Assembly (NCBI GenBank): GCA_937926105.1
Contig: CALANS010000067.1
Location: forward strand, 1 to 64,000
Source of the DNA: an uncultured Actinomycetes bacterium
GTDB lineage: Bacteria > Actinomycetota > Actinomycetes > Mycobacteriales > Nakamurellaceae
DNA: 64,000 nucleotides
Direction of reading: 5' to 3'
Position 1 is the first letter of the stretch. Each line of letters opens with the position of its first letter. The position numbers and the translations under genes are program-made. This document shows, one piece after another, positions 42,058 through 50,628 of this stretch. Under the pieces are notes generated by a model that saw only the letters and a list, made by a program, of their open reading frames with translations, did no database searches and was not told the DNA's origin.

Positions 42058-42963
42058 TCAGCCAGCCCGGCCCAACGCCGACTGGTCTGTGGAGTGGTCG
42101 TGCGACGCGGTCGACGGCAGTGCCGCCGCCAGCGCCTTCCCGGCTGCGGCCAGGGCCTTGGGCAGCGCTTCCGCGCTGACGCCGTCCGTCTCGACTCGCC
42201 GGTCGATCGGCATGGTGATGACTCGCCCGCTCTCACGCGCGGCGCGCAGTTGCGGGCCGGTGGATGCTGCTGCGGCCCCCGGCCAGCGCGTCGGCCCGAC
42301 CGAGGCCACGGTCACCGACACGGGGGTCTGCTCGGCCAACTCGGCCAGCAGGTACTCGGTCTGGCGGATGCCGGGCACCGTGGGCCGGCAGACCAGCAGC
42401 AGCGAGGCGGTAGCCAGCGCGGTCGCGAGCCAGCCGCCGGCGGCGAGCGCGTCGCGGGCCGGCCAGCCGATATCGAGGATGAGCAGCTCGTCCGGGTGTG
42501 GCGCCGGGGCGGGAGCGGGTACCTGCTCGACTGCTGAGGCGCGAAACGCGAGTCGGTCGATGTGGATGTCGCCTCGCCGTCCGCGGCGCCAGCCGGTGCC
42601 GTCCTCGCCGAGCTCGGCGGTGGTGGCGCCGGCTAGACCCGAGCGGGACGCGTCAGCGACCTCGATGATCCGCACGCTCGTACCGGCGGCGGCCAGTGCC
42701 TCGGCGAGGGTGACGGCCACGGTCGACGCACCGGCTCCGGAGTGCCCCGCCACGACAGCGACCACGGATCCGCTGGGCTGCCAGCTCGAGGTGTCGCTCG
42801 GTGCAGGTGCTGCGGGTGCGGGAAGTCGCGGGTTGTCGGCGGCCGGCGTCGGCGCCGCCGCGGTGCTCGGGCGATGCAACGCGAAGTCGCCGCGCCGCGC
42901 GGCCGCGGCCGCGGCCTGCAGTTCTTCCAGCGAAGCCCGGGTCCGTTCCTGGGTGGCTGTCAC
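42058..42963 (-). CDS. ParA/MinD-like protein with degenerate Walker A
   Basis: 301 residues. Residues about 85-290 have the ParA/MinD fold: VVAVVAGHSGAGASTVA at the P-loop, LILDIGWPA as Walker B, LLLVCRPTVPGIRQTEY later. The Walker A lacks its lysine (GAGAST instead of GKST), as in actinobacterial SSD/TadZ-type proteins that act as positional markers rather than strong ATPases. The N-terminal 80 residues are Ala/Pro-rich and disordered. GTG 42963 overlaps the upstream stop (GTGA). Probably localises the mating channel at the membrane. Confidence 0.8.
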   Translation of the reverse strand: MTATQERTRASLEELQAAAAAARRGDFALHRPSTAAAPTPAADNPRLPAPAAPAPSDTSSWQPSGSVVAVVAGHSGAGASTVAVTLAEALAAAGTSVRIIEVADASRSGLAGATTAELGEDGTGWRRGRRGDIHIDRLAFRASAVEQVPAPAPAPHPDELLILDIGWPARDALAAGGWLATALATASLLLVCRPTVPGIRQTEYLLAELAEQTPVSVTVASVGPTRWPGAAAASTGPQLRAARESGRVITMPIDRRVETDGVSAEALPKALAAAGKALAAALPSTASHDHSTDQSALGRAG

Positions 42964-43208
42964 CGCTGCGCTCCGCCCGAGCCGCGCTGGCGGCGAAGCA
43001 CCAGGGCAGCCTTGAGTGTGTTGCGGTCGATGCCGGTGAGCAGCTCGCGCGCGGCCTCGGCATCTCGCAGCCGCGTGAGCAGGCCTTCCAGTCCGGTGAT
43101 GGTGAGGGTCACGTCGCCGGCAGCCAGCCTGTCGAGCATGTGGACCACGCGCGTCACCTCGGCGTCGACCTCGCACTCACTCGACGGGGTGTTAGCTGCT
43201 GCGGTCAT
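42960..43208 (-). CDS. Small hypothetical protein, first gene of secretion operon
   Basis: 82 residues from ATG 43208 (GGGAG 7 bases upstream), all helical apart from a short acidic start. DVTLTITGLEGLLTRLRDAE and NTLKAALVLRR suggest a helical bundle; no known family. Its stop overlaps the ParA-like start (GTGA). A copy of the 37-bp regulon motif lies 35 bases upstream, which makes this the leading gene of the channel operon. Confidence 0.65.
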   Translation of the reverse strand: MTAAANTPSSECEVDAEVTRVVHMLDRLAAGDVTLTITGLEGLLTRLRDAEAARELLTGIDRNTLKAALVLRRQRGSGGAQR

Positions 43209-43243
43209 CGGTGGCTCCCTCGTCTGGGTGGTGGTCCGTCCCT

Positions 43244-43280
43244 TCATCGCCTCAAGGTGAGTGCGGGACCCGGTTCGGAC
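43244..43280 (-). promoter_or_regulatory. Regulon motif, copy C
   Basis: TCATC-N7-GGTGA-N16-GGAC (+ strand) before the secretion operon starting at 43208, with the CTCAAGGTGAGT core shared with copy B. It lies in the 123-base gap after the regulator gene at 43332. Confidence 0.65.
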
Positions 43281-43331
43281 ATCGCGGGCGGAACTTCTTC
43301 GACTTTTTTCCGGAGAGTCCGATCGGGGTGG

Positions 43332-44105
43332 TCAGGCCGCGTGCTCGAGGTAGGCGAGCCGGGCGTCGTGCAGCCGCTGCTTCACCTGGGTGCAGCGGCG
43401 ACGGATGTGCCGATCGGTCAGTCCCCACTCGGCGGCGGCCGCGCGGCGTTGCGGTCCTGTGGCAAGTTCGAATTCGAGCAGCAGCCGCAGGTCCTCCTCG
43501 GTCAGCACGCCGCTGCCCTTCGCCCAGGACAGGACATCGAGCAGTTCGTCCTCGGCGTCGCGGGCTGGCTTGGCCTCGTCGTGCTCGACCGGGACGGCTC
43601 GGCCGTCGCTGAGCAAGGTGACGATCTCCGGGGAGAGCGAGACCAGCCGGCGGCGGCCGGCGGCGTCGCGGGCCGGCGCGAGTTCGCGCAGCACCGCCGC
43701 CCGGGTGTCGTTCTTCAGCCCAAGCGCGTGGCTGTGTCGCCGCTGCCGCCACCGGTAGCTACGGATCTGCATCCACAGCTCGGTCGCCACCACGGCGTCG
43801 ATGTCGCACGACAAGTCGCTCAGCGCGATGGCGACCGAGCGGCTGCCCTTGTGCATGAGGTGGGCGACGACCATCGCGGCGTCCTGGTCGTCGCCGCAGT
43901 CGGCAGCGGCCAGCCGTAACAGCGCGGCGAACACGTCGTCGACGTGCTGCCGCTCGCAACTGGTCTGCACGTCGCTGGCCAGTTCGGCCAGGTCGGTGAA
44001 CCCGCTGAGGGCCGGCTCGGTGGCCGCCCACCGCTGCAGGTGCCGCGCGTCGATGCGCGCGCACAGATCGGTCCAGCTCTCCCCGAGGAAATCAGACGGT
44101 GCCAT
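43332..44105 (-). CDS. Regulator-like protein with C-terminal HTH
   Basis: 257 residues, helical. The last 70 residues read like a sigma-region-4 or LuxR-type helix-turn-helix (GVLTEEDLRLLLEFELATGP then RHIRRRCTQVKQRLHDA). The first 130 residues contain Cys and His (CERQHVDD, CGDDQDA) and resemble no family I know. It stands alone between a long noncoding region and the secretion operon, whose motif copy C begins 52 bases past its stop. It is the best candidate in the window for the factor that reads the 37-bp motif, but there is no direct evidence. ATG 44105 with GAGAGGA upstream. Confidence 0.7.
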   Translation of the reverse strand: MAPSDFLGESWTDLCARIDARHLQRWAATEPALSGFTDLAELASDVQTSCERQHVDDVFAALLRLAAADCGDDQDAAMVVAHLMHKGSRSVAIALSDLSCDIDAVVATELWMQIRSYRWRQRRHSHALGLKNDTRAAVLRELAPARDAAGRRRLVSLSPEIVTLLSDGRAVPVEHDEAKPARDAEDELLDVLSWAKGSGVLTEEDLRLLLEFELATGPQRRAAAAEWGLTDRHIRRRCTQVKQRLHDARLAYLEHAA

Positions 44106-44442
44106 CGGTCAGGTCCTCTCGTCAGCCGTGATGCGTGGCTGACGCTCCGAACCGAACGGACCAGATTCCTACCTACCTGCGGCCCAGCCGGCGTTCTACC
44201 GGGCGCCTCAGGCCGCTACCGGGGCCGGTAAGTCCCGGCAGACCGCCCGAAATACGGGGGGTGTGGCTAGGTAAGACGCTTCTACCTACTTTCCTGGCAA
44301 CCGCCTCAGAATCGTGATCTTCAACGGGCCGGAGACGCTGGCTGCCGCCTTGCCCAGCCGTCCGGGCGGCAGCATTCAGGCGCCGACGTCACCTCCCGTG
44401 CCGCGGTCCCGCGGTCGGTCACCCTTGGACTGCGGCCGCACC

Positions 44443-44475
44443 CGTCTGCAGCTACACCGTCTGCAGCTACACCGT
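44443..44475. repeat. Tandem 15-bp repeat
   Basis: CGTCTGCAGCTACAC occurs twice head to tail (44443-44457 and 44458-44472), followed by a third CGT. Each unit contains the palindrome CTGCAG. It lies in a noncoding region, so it is not a coding repeat. Confidence 0.7.
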
Positions 44476-44663
44476 GCCGCCGCGGCGCCAGTGCCTCTAG
44501 CCGGGAGCCGACAAGTCAGCTCGGGCGAGCGCCCTGCGTCACCCGGGCCACTCCTCGAAAGACACGCGCGTCGACGCGATGCGTGGGGCCGGGCCCATGC
44601 CGCGCGCGCCCCGTATCGGCGACGCCGTTCAGACGGGCTCCGCCGCGCTGGCGCGCCACCCGA

Positions 44664-44683
44664 TGTGGCACATTGTGTGGCAC
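44664..44683 (+). promoter_or_regulatory. Direct repeats TGTGGCAC before small HTH gene
   Basis: TGTGGCAC at 44664-44671 and 44676-44683, 12 bases apart, ending 11 bases before GTG 44694. With no Shine-Dalgarno sequence present, the gene may be leaderless, and the repeats would then overlap its promoter and could serve as an autoregulatory operator. Confidence 0.35.
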
Positions 44684-44693
44684 TCTATGGGGT

Positions 44694-44876
44694 GTGAGTG
44701 ATCTCGTTCAGGAGCTGTTGGAGCGCGCGGAACTCGAGCGGCGGGCCGCTCAGGACGGCGTGGTGTTTGCAGTCCAGCAGGCGCGCTCGGCAGGTTGGTC
44801 GTGGGATCGAATCTCCGCAGCGCTCGGCGGAGTGCCCAACGGCGAGACGCTGCGTCGCAACTTCGCGCCGCGCTGA
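44694..44876 (+). CDS. 60-residue HTH-type small protein
   Basis: Small protein from GTG 44694. Residues 1-25 form a charged helix (VQELLERAELERR); residues 25-58 (ARSAGWSWDRISAALGGVPNGETLRR) resemble a helix-turn-helix in which WSWDRISAALG is the first helix and turn. Not tied to a named family. It is the only + strand gene between the secretion and pilus operons. No ribosome site is visible, so it is probably leaderless. The following 185 bases (to 45061) contain nothing I can identify. Confidence 0.55.
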   Translation: MSDLVQELLERAELERRAAQDGVVFAVQQARSAGWSWDRISAALGGVPNGETLRRNFAPR

Positions 44877-45061
44877 TGCCCGCCCAGGCGTCACGAACGG
44901 CTGCTTGTCACGACCCGGATTTACGGGTGGCCCGCCCGTCCCTGGCCGGCTGTCGATGGTCGCCGCCGGGTTCACGTGGACCGGCGGCAACGCTGCGCGA
45001 CGAGTGCCTATCGGTCTCCGCTGCCCAACTCGACAATCGAACAGCGGCGGGGTTGAGCATG

Positions 45062-45916
45062 CTACTTCGCGCCGGGCAACCAGGCGCGCAGACGGCGAGC
45101 GAGCAGCCCGGCGGTCGATTCGGTCGGGTCGGCACCAACCCGCCCGGTCCACCACCAAGACCCGACAACCCACGCGTCGACGAGCACGACCGCTGCCCGG
45201 TAGACCCCTGACGATGCGCTCGTGGAGGTCTCGGTCACCATCCACGCCACCGCCGTCATCGCCGTCAGTGTGATCATCTGTGCCTTGCGGAAGACCGCGA
45301 CGACGGCCACCGCCAACGCGGTCAGCACGACCGCGATCCACGCCGCCCCGCCGTCCTGGGTTGCCGACGCGCCGCCCAGCCCGCCCACCACGCCAGCGGA
45401 GGCCAGCAGTGCGGCCAACGCCGCGTACCCGGCCCACCGCCAGCGGTCGCTGAGCCGCGGGCCGCGGAACCCGTCCAACTTGGTGAGCGGGAAGTCGGTG
45501 AACAGCGCGTCCCGGTCGCGGTAGACCAGCACGGTCGGATACCTAGCGCGTACCCGAGAAGCCAGGTCTTCGCTGACTCGCCGGCCGAGCCACAGTGCTT
45601 CGATCCGTGCCTGGCCGATCCGCGCGCCGCGGGTGCCGGCCTCCATCGTTCCCTGCGCCGCCACGACCGCCAGCACCTGTCCGGCCGTGGGCTGGCGGCG
45701 GGTGTAGGCAGGGTCGGCGTAGGCGTAGAACCCGCAGGCACAGCCCCCGGCGGGTGGGGTGTGTGCGCGGCCCTTCCGGCAGGTGGCCACGTTCCACCCG
45801 TCGACCCAGCAGGTGTGGTTGTGCACCGCGTACAGCCCGCCATCGGCCGCGACGCGGAAGGTCCGGACCAGCCGCACCTGGCCGACGCCGGCGGGCTCGG
45901 CCAGCTCGGAGCTCAC
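45062..45916 (-). CDS. Membrane protein with Cys-rich N-terminal domain
   Basis: 284 residues. The N-terminal 160 residues are cytoplasmic, with CWVDGWNVATCRKG and GGCACGFYAYADP (four Cys that may bind zinc) followed by a two-layer alpha/beta part (SRVRARYPTVLVYRDRD). Four hydrophobic helices span about 164-258. The GCACGFYAY core belongs to a conserved actinobacterial protein of unknown function seen on mobile elements. GTG 45916 overlaps the small gene upstream (GTGA). Last gene of the pilus operon. Confidence 0.7.
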   Translation of the reverse strand: MSSELAEPAGVGQVRLVRTFRVAADGGLYAVHNHTCWVDGWNVATCRKGRAHTPPAGGCACGFYAYADPAYTRRQPTAGQVLAVVAAQGTMEAGTRGARIGQARIEALWLGRRVSEDLASRVRARYPTVLVYRDRDALFTDFPLTKLDGFRGPRLSDRWRWAGYAALAALLASAGVVGGLGGASATQDGGAAWIAVVLTALAVAVVAVFRKAQMITLTAMTAVAWMVTETSTSASSGVYRAAVVLVDAWVVGSWWWTGRVGADPTESTAGLLARRLRAWLPGAK

Positions 45917-46056
45917 GGCGCCGCAGGCGCGGGAGTCTTCGCGGGTTGCTCAGGCGCGGGGGTCCGTTCGGGCGCGCGAGCCGGCGCCTCGGCCGGTTCC
46001 CGCTCCGGAAGGACCTCGATCCGACGCCGCTTGCGTCCGATGTCACCCATGCTCAT
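45913..46056 (-). CDS. 47-residue basic/Pro-rich small protein
   Basis: ATG 46056 overlaps the upstream stop (TGATG) and its own stop overlaps the next GTG (GTGA), so it is held in the operon at both ends. Sequence: MSMGDIGRKRRRIEVLPERE, then Ala/Pro/Glu-rich to the end. Short proteins of this design recur in actinobacterial transfer operons; function unknown. Confidence 0.65.
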   Translation of the reverse strand: MSMGDIGRKRRRIEVLPEREPAEAPARAPERTPAPEQPAKTPAPAAP

Positions 46057-46385
46057 CACTCTCTTTCGTCCGTGACCGGCGCCGGCCGGTCACTGTTCGC
46101 GAATGACGCGAGTACCGCCCGGGCCCGCTCAACCTGCCCCCGAGCGTCCAGCACCCGGGCGAGGTCCAGCACGGCCGTCTCATCACCGGGCAGCAGCTCA
46201 CAGGCGACTCGCGCGGCCCGCTCAGCCACCACGTAGTCCTGGCTGGCCAGCGCCTCGGTCACCACTCGATGCGCGATCACACCGCTCGAGCGCGGCGCAG
46301 CGCCGCCCGTCGCCTGCGGTTCCCTGCCCGAGGCGTCGTCGATCGCCAGATCTACGGCCACTACCGGATACCCGAGGTCGATCAT
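46056..46385 (-). CDS. Small TPR-like protein of pilus operon
   Basis: 109 residues from ATG 46385 with GGGGAGAGG upstream; GTG 46418, which overlaps the prepilin peptidase stop, is an alternative start. After a short beta segment (YPVVAVDLAID) the protein is helical, with two repeats of about 34 residues (ALASQDYVVAERAARVACEL and TAVLDLARVLDARGQVERARAVL) that look like tetratricopeptide repeats. The second resembles the C-terminal BTAD segment of the LysM protein upstream (RLDLAAVLEARGSKEAAERLL), so it may derive from it. Confidence 0.65.
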   Translation of the reverse strand: MIDLGYPVVAVDLAIDDASGREPQATGGAAPRSSGVIAHRVVTEALASQDYVVAERAARVACELLPGDETAVLDLARVLDARGQVERARAVLASFANSDRPAPVTDERE

Positions 46386-46414
46386 GACCCCATCCTCTCC
46401 CCTGCCGGTGCGGT

Positions 46415-47074
46415 TCACAGCCAGGCCGCCGCAACGACCGCACCAGCGATGATCGCCGGGCCCAGTGGGACGGGCATGTGCCGACCGATCTGACCGGGCC
46501 GTGTCGCCGCGACCGCGGCCGCCAGCGGCACCGCCAGCACCCACGCCGCGGCCTGCCCTGCCAGCACGGTCGACCAGCCTGACCACCCCAGCAGCGCGGC
46601 GCACAGGGCGGCCACCCACACATCGCCCAACCCGAGCGACCGCGGCGCGGCCAGCACCAGGCCGAACCACGCGACGCCAACAACCAGTGCGGCCACCCCG
46701 GCGCGCAGCAGTCGGCCGGGATCTCCGTCCATCAGCGACGTCGCCGTCAGCACCAGTGCCTCACTCGCAGCGAGGCTGATCGTCAGCGGCAGCGGTAGCC
46801 GGTGTGTGCGAACGTCGACCACGCTCAGCACAGCGCCGCCTGCGGCCAGCATCAACCACGCCGCCCGCGGCCGCGCGGGCGCCGCGGCGGCCGCCAGCGC
46901 TACGGCCACCGCAGCCACGACAGCGACCTGGGTCCACCGCACTGACCGGGGTCGCCACCAGCTGGCGCCTTGGCCTTCTGCGAGGGCGACCGCCCACCCG
47001 GCCAGCACCGGACTGGCCGCTGCCACCACGGCGACCGCAAGTAGCGCCCAGGCGATCGACACCGTGCCGGTCAC
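46415..47074 (-). CDS. Prepilin peptidase (A24 family, TadV-like)
   Basis: 219-residue membrane aspartyl protease expected to cleave the Flp pilin and TadE-like pseudopilins after Gly. The two catalytic Asp are visible: Asp87 (SVVDVRTHRLP) and Asp151 in the GLGD motif (148-151). Seven hydrophobic helices. It is the short form without the N-terminal methylase domain, usual for Tad systems. GTG 47074 starts 3 bases after the stop of the LysM gene. Confidence 0.88.
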   Translation of the reverse strand: MTGTVSIAWALLAVAVVAAASPVLAGWAVALAEGQGASWWRPRSVRWTQVAVVAAVAVALAAAAAPARPRAAWLMLAAGGAVLSVVDVRTHRLPLPLTISLAASEALVLTATSLMDGDPGRLLRAGVAALVVGVAWFGLVLAAPRSLGLGDVWVAALCAALLGWSGWSTVLAGQAAAWVLAVPLAAAVAATRPGQIGRHMPVPLGPAIIAGAVVAAAWL

Positions 47075-47077
47075 CGG

Positions 47078-50000
47078 TCAGCTCGCCGACAGCCACTCGC
47101 GGCGGCGGCGAATCTGCTCCGTGCGCTCAGACAGGTCCAACGGCCCGTTCCCGTCGTCGTCGCGGTTGCAGACCTCCTCGCGCAGCAGCCGCTCGGCGGC
47201 CTCCTTGGACCCGCGCGCCTCCAGCACCGCGGCCAGGTCCAGACGCGGCACCTCCGCGTACGGAATGGCCGTAAGCGCAGTCCGCGCCGCCCGCTCGGCC
47301 CGATCCAGCTCGCCACACTCCAGCGCCCAGCTGGCCACCGTGTGCGCCACCTTCTCGACCGCGACCTTCAGATACTCGTCGACCGGGTTGTCCCGCAGCC
47401 AGGCGTATCCCCCCGTGCGCTGCTGGGAGTACGGCTCGCCGATCACCAGCTCCAGGGCAGCCTCCAGATCGGCGATGCCGGCCTCGCCGCCGCGCGCCTG
47501 ACCACGTAGGTGCAGCTGCTGGAACAGGTCCGCGTCGACCAGCATGTCCTCGATCTCGTAGACGCTGACCCCGCGCTCCCGGCTGGCTTTCGACTTGCGG
47601 GCATCCGGCAGATGCCATTCCCCGGTCCTCGGGTTCACACCAAGCCAGTGGCGTAGCTCTTTCAGCCGCGCGGCCGCCGTCTCAGGCTTGACCCCGAACG
47701 CCTCGGCGATTTGATCGATGGTCGCGCCGTGGTCTCGACTCACGAGGTAAGCAGCCAGCTCGGTGAGGTAGCCGATGCGTTGCGGCGTCTGGCCGTGGGC
47801 GCGTAGCTCGACCGGTCCCAGCAGTGTCAGGCGAGGCAGTGGGCACTGCGGGTCGCGCCAACTCGCCAGCGCCTCGTCCAGCCCGCTGACCGTCTCGGCG
47901 ACCCGCTCACCAACCTCGGCCGGGACGCGCGGAGCGACGACCTCGAGGTCCTCGGCAGTGGTGGCCGCCGCCGACAAGTACGCCTCGTCCTCGGCGGGCA
48001 GCAGGGTTGTCGCCTCGGCCGTGGCTTCCCTCGTCGACGGTGCGGGCGTGCCAGCCGCGTCGTCGACCGCCGCGGCGCCTGCAGCAGCCACCACGACCTG
48101 TCCGGCGCCGCCGGGCAGGTCCGCCGGTCCGGGAACACGTGCGGCGGTGACGAGAACCGGCCCGACCCGCTCGCCGGTGCGCGGCAACGTGTACTCGGGC
48201 CGCAGGCTGCCCGCGGCGTCGATGAACTGCTCCCACGGTCGCGCCCCGCTCGCCGGCGGCACGGCCTCCTCCTGGCCCTCCCCTGCCCGGTGCAGCATCT
48301 CGGCGATGTCGTGCGCCTGCTCGCGTGGCAAACGCTGGGCCGTCAGCTCGGTCCCGAGGTCCGGCAGGCTCAAGCGGCCGCCGTCATCGACGTTCAGCAC
48401 CCAGCCCGCGGGGGGCACGTCGCCGTGGTCGCCGGCCAGCACGATCGCGACCGACGCGCGGTCCGGCCGCGCCGCCAGCTCGCCGAGCAGCTCGTTCAGC
48501 TTGTCGTGCTCAGCGGCGATATGTGGCGCGACCAGCAGCACGTGCGGCATGAACGAGTCCAGCGCCACCTGGTGCGCCCGCGCATCCAGGACAGTGGTGT
48601 CGGCGTTCTCGGCCGCAGAACAGCCGTGGGCGTAGTCGGCCGACAGCAGCGCCGTCGCCTCGTCCAGGTCCTCGCTGTAGCGCAGCCGCGCTGGGTTGAT
48701 CGGCACCAGCTCGTCGCCGAACCCGACCATCGTCACCGTGACATGGTGGGACCAGTCATTGACGGCCAGACCCGCGGCGATGAACCGCCCCAAGTCCAGG
48801 CAGCGGGCGGAATCGCCAGTGAGCGCGACCGCGCCGGCCCGCTCAAGGTCGACGAGCCACTTCTCGCTCCCGCCCTGCTCGTCGTCGTCGACGTCTTCAC
48901 CGACACCCGCACCGAGATAGCCCACCCCCACCAACGTTGGATAGGGAGCCGCGACGTCGCCCGCGTTGGCAGCCGACACTGGCAGCTCCGCGCCGACGCT
49001 CACCGACCACCACAGCCCTGATTCGTCCACCCGCCACGGCGCTGGCGGGGCGCTCGGGTGTGGCTCAGCCAGCCGCAACTGCAGCTCGTCACCGGTCATC
49101 CGCGCGGCGAGCACATCAGGCAGAGCCGCGGCTTGTCCCCCGGCCGTCGCCTGGGCCAGGCTGCGCAGCGCGAAGTCGAGGAACTGGCCGTCCGGCGCCC
49201 CGGCACTACCGTGCGTGAGAGTGGCCTTCTCGGCCGGCACCAGGTGCGGCGGCATCGAGGCGATCGTCCGGCCCAGCCGCGCGGTACGCCAGCTCATCCG
49301 TCGCCGCACGACCAGGGCCCCGAGTAGTCCGGCAGCCAGCACGGCGCCAAAGCCGGCGAATACCTCGCCCCACGGCGACGAGGAGGACGACTGCTCCGCC
49401 GGACTGGTCTGCTGATGCTCGGGACGGTCAGCCTGGCTCGAATGGGTCGAGGGTGCTGTGCTTGCCGGCGTGCTCGGCTGCGAGGGTGTCGCGCGCCCCG
49501 GCGTCGGAGTCGTCTTCGGCGTCTGCCCGCCGGGCTGATCGGGTGTTGTGCGCGTCGGCGCGCCCCCGCTAGGCGCCTGCGTGCCCGGCGTGGTGTGCGC
49601 CGGACCCGGGATGACGATCGTGTCGCCCGGCTTGATCAGGTTGGGGTCCGTGAAGACGCGCCCGTCTGACATCACCCTGCCCTCATTGCGCGCCCACACA
49701 GCCGGCTCGGTCGAGCCGTGATCGTCGGCGATCTCGGTCAGGTTGTCGTTCGGCTTGACCGTGACCACGCCGCTCGCCGACGTCGCCGAGGTGCCACCTG
49801 CCTGGCCCGGTACGAGCACTGTCCAGCCCGGCATCAGCAGCCCCGCTTGGGTCATCACCGATCCATCCGCTTGCGTCCGGCCGTCGTTCAACGCCCAGAT
49901 CTCGTGCCACCGCTCGCCGCTGCCGAGCATCGACTGGGCGATGTCCCAGTACGTATCCGGACCGGACCCATCTCGCGGAATGACGTAGGTCCGGGTGCCT

Positions 50001-50530
50001 GCGCTGGCCGTGCGCGCCGCGCTGTGTCGGGAGTGGTCAGCGGTGGCCGGGGTGGCCGTGGGCGCCACTGCATGAATCTGCGCGACTGCCGCGACCGGTG
50101 CCTGGGCAGGGCCCGCGGCGAATGCCCGGGCCGGTGTCGAGGCGACACCGGCCGCCGTCCCGATCAGCAATGCAGCGGCGACCAGCCACCGAGCCAGATT
50201 CGGGATGCCGGTGAACTCACCGGGCACCCGTGCCGTCGAGAGATCAGGGCCTGCGGCCCACGCACCGCCAGCCACCGGACGGCGCGAGGTCCGCACCGCA
50301 GTGTTGACCGCAGCCACGACCGCGACCGCGAACTGCAACCAGGCAACCCAGATCGCCACCCACACCACAGCGGCGAGAACGTCGATGATCACGCTGTCGG
50401 ACAGGTCCCCCGCCTTGAGTGATCCCCAGCCGTTCAGCGGATTGCCGATCGTCGCCGCCATCACCCACGGCACGCCTGCCAGCAGAGCGAGCAGCGCGAC
50501 AATCGCGACGCCCTGGCGTATTCGTCTCAT
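47078..50530 (-). CDS. Membrane LysM-BTAD regulator-like protein
   Basis: 1150 residues. Membrane helices at about 8-26, 46-78 and 113-131; two LysM-type domains at 181-240 and 255-308 (YWDIAQSMLGSGERWHEIWALN; VKPNDNLTEIAD), normally peptidoglycan binding; a Pro/Ser/Thr linker; a further helix near 391-411; then a cytoplasmic part with a winged-helix (TELAAYLVSRDHGATIDQIA) and a TPR-containing BTAD domain (about 1000-1100) as in SARP activators. It could couple wall contact to expression or assembly of the pilus. ATG 50530 has no ribosome site. It originally probably overlapped the TadG-like gene now 1.3 kb upstream, the two having been separated by the TnpB insertion. Confidence 0.85.
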   Translation of the reverse strand: MRRIRQGVAIVALLALLAGVPWVMAATIGNPLNGWGSLKAGDLSDSVIIDVLAAVVWVAIWVAWLQFAVAVVAAVNTAVRTSRRPVAGGAWAAGPDLSTARVPGEFTGIPNLARWLVAAALLIGTAAGVASTPARAFAAGPAQAPVAAVAQIHAVAPTATPATADHSRHSAARTASAGTRTYVIPRDGSGPDTYWDIAQSMLGSGERWHEIWALNDGRTQADGSVMTQAGLLMPGWTVLVPGQAGGTSATSASGVVTVKPNDNLTEIADDHGSTEPAVWARNEGRVMSDGRVFTDPNLIKPGDTIVIPGPAHTTPGTQAPSGGAPTRTTPDQPGGQTPKTTPTPGRATPSQPSTPASTAPSTHSSQADRPEHQQTSPAEQSSSSSPWGEVFAGFGAVLAAGLLGALVVRRRMSWRTARLGRTIASMPPHLVPAEKATLTHGSAGAPDGQFLDFALRSLAQATAGGQAAALPDVLAARMTGDELQLRLAEPHPSAPPAPWRVDESGLWWSVSVGAELPVSAANAGDVAAPYPTLVGVGYLGAGVGEDVDDDEQGGSEKWLVDLERAGAVALTGDSARCLDLGRFIAAGLAVNDWSHHVTVTMVGFGDELVPINPARLRYSEDLDEATALLSADYAHGCSAAENADTTVLDARAHQVALDSFMPHVLLVAPHIAAEHDKLNELLGELAARPDRASVAIVLAGDHGDVPPAGWVLNVDDGGRLSLPDLGTELTAQRLPREQAHDIAEMLHRAGEGQEEAVPPASGARPWEQFIDAAGSLRPEYTLPRTGERVGPVLVTAARVPGPADLPGGAGQVVVAAAGAAAVDDAAGTPAPSTREATAEATTLLPAEDEAYLSAAATTAEDLEVVAPRVPAEVGERVAETVSGLDEALASWRDPQCPLPRLTLLGPVELRAHGQTPQRIGYLTELAAYLVSRDHGATIDQIAEAFGVKPETAAARLKELRHWLGVNPRTGEWHLPDARKSKASRERGVSVYEIEDMLVDADLFQQLHLRGQARGGEAGIADLEAALELVIGEPYSQQRTGGYAWLRDNPVDEYLKVAVEKVAHTVASWALECGELDRAERAARTALTAIPYAEVPRLDLAAVLEARGSKEAAERLLREEVCNRDDDGNGPLDLSERTEQIRRRREWLSAS

Positions 50531-50628
50531 CGGCAGCGCGGCGAGGAAATCTGGCCGTTTCGGGCCAGCACGAATCGCCGCTCCCTCCTTCGTGGGTTTT
50601 GTCGGTGGTTCGGGTGAAGATCAGTGGC

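Larger units (their letters stand above)
44106..44693. other. 588-base noncoding region with repeats
   Basis: No gene fits. Contents: TTCCTACCTACC at 44166-44177 and CTAGGTAAG...TTCTACCTA at 44268-44289 (related to the motifs at 11467 and 60422); a perfect tandem duplication of the 15-mer CGTCTGCAGCTACAC at 44443-44472; a perfect 12-base palindrome CGCGTCGACGCG at 44567-44578; and an 8-base direct repeat TGTGGCAC at 44664 and 44676 just before the next gene. A control region or transfer origin is possible. Confidence 0.5.
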
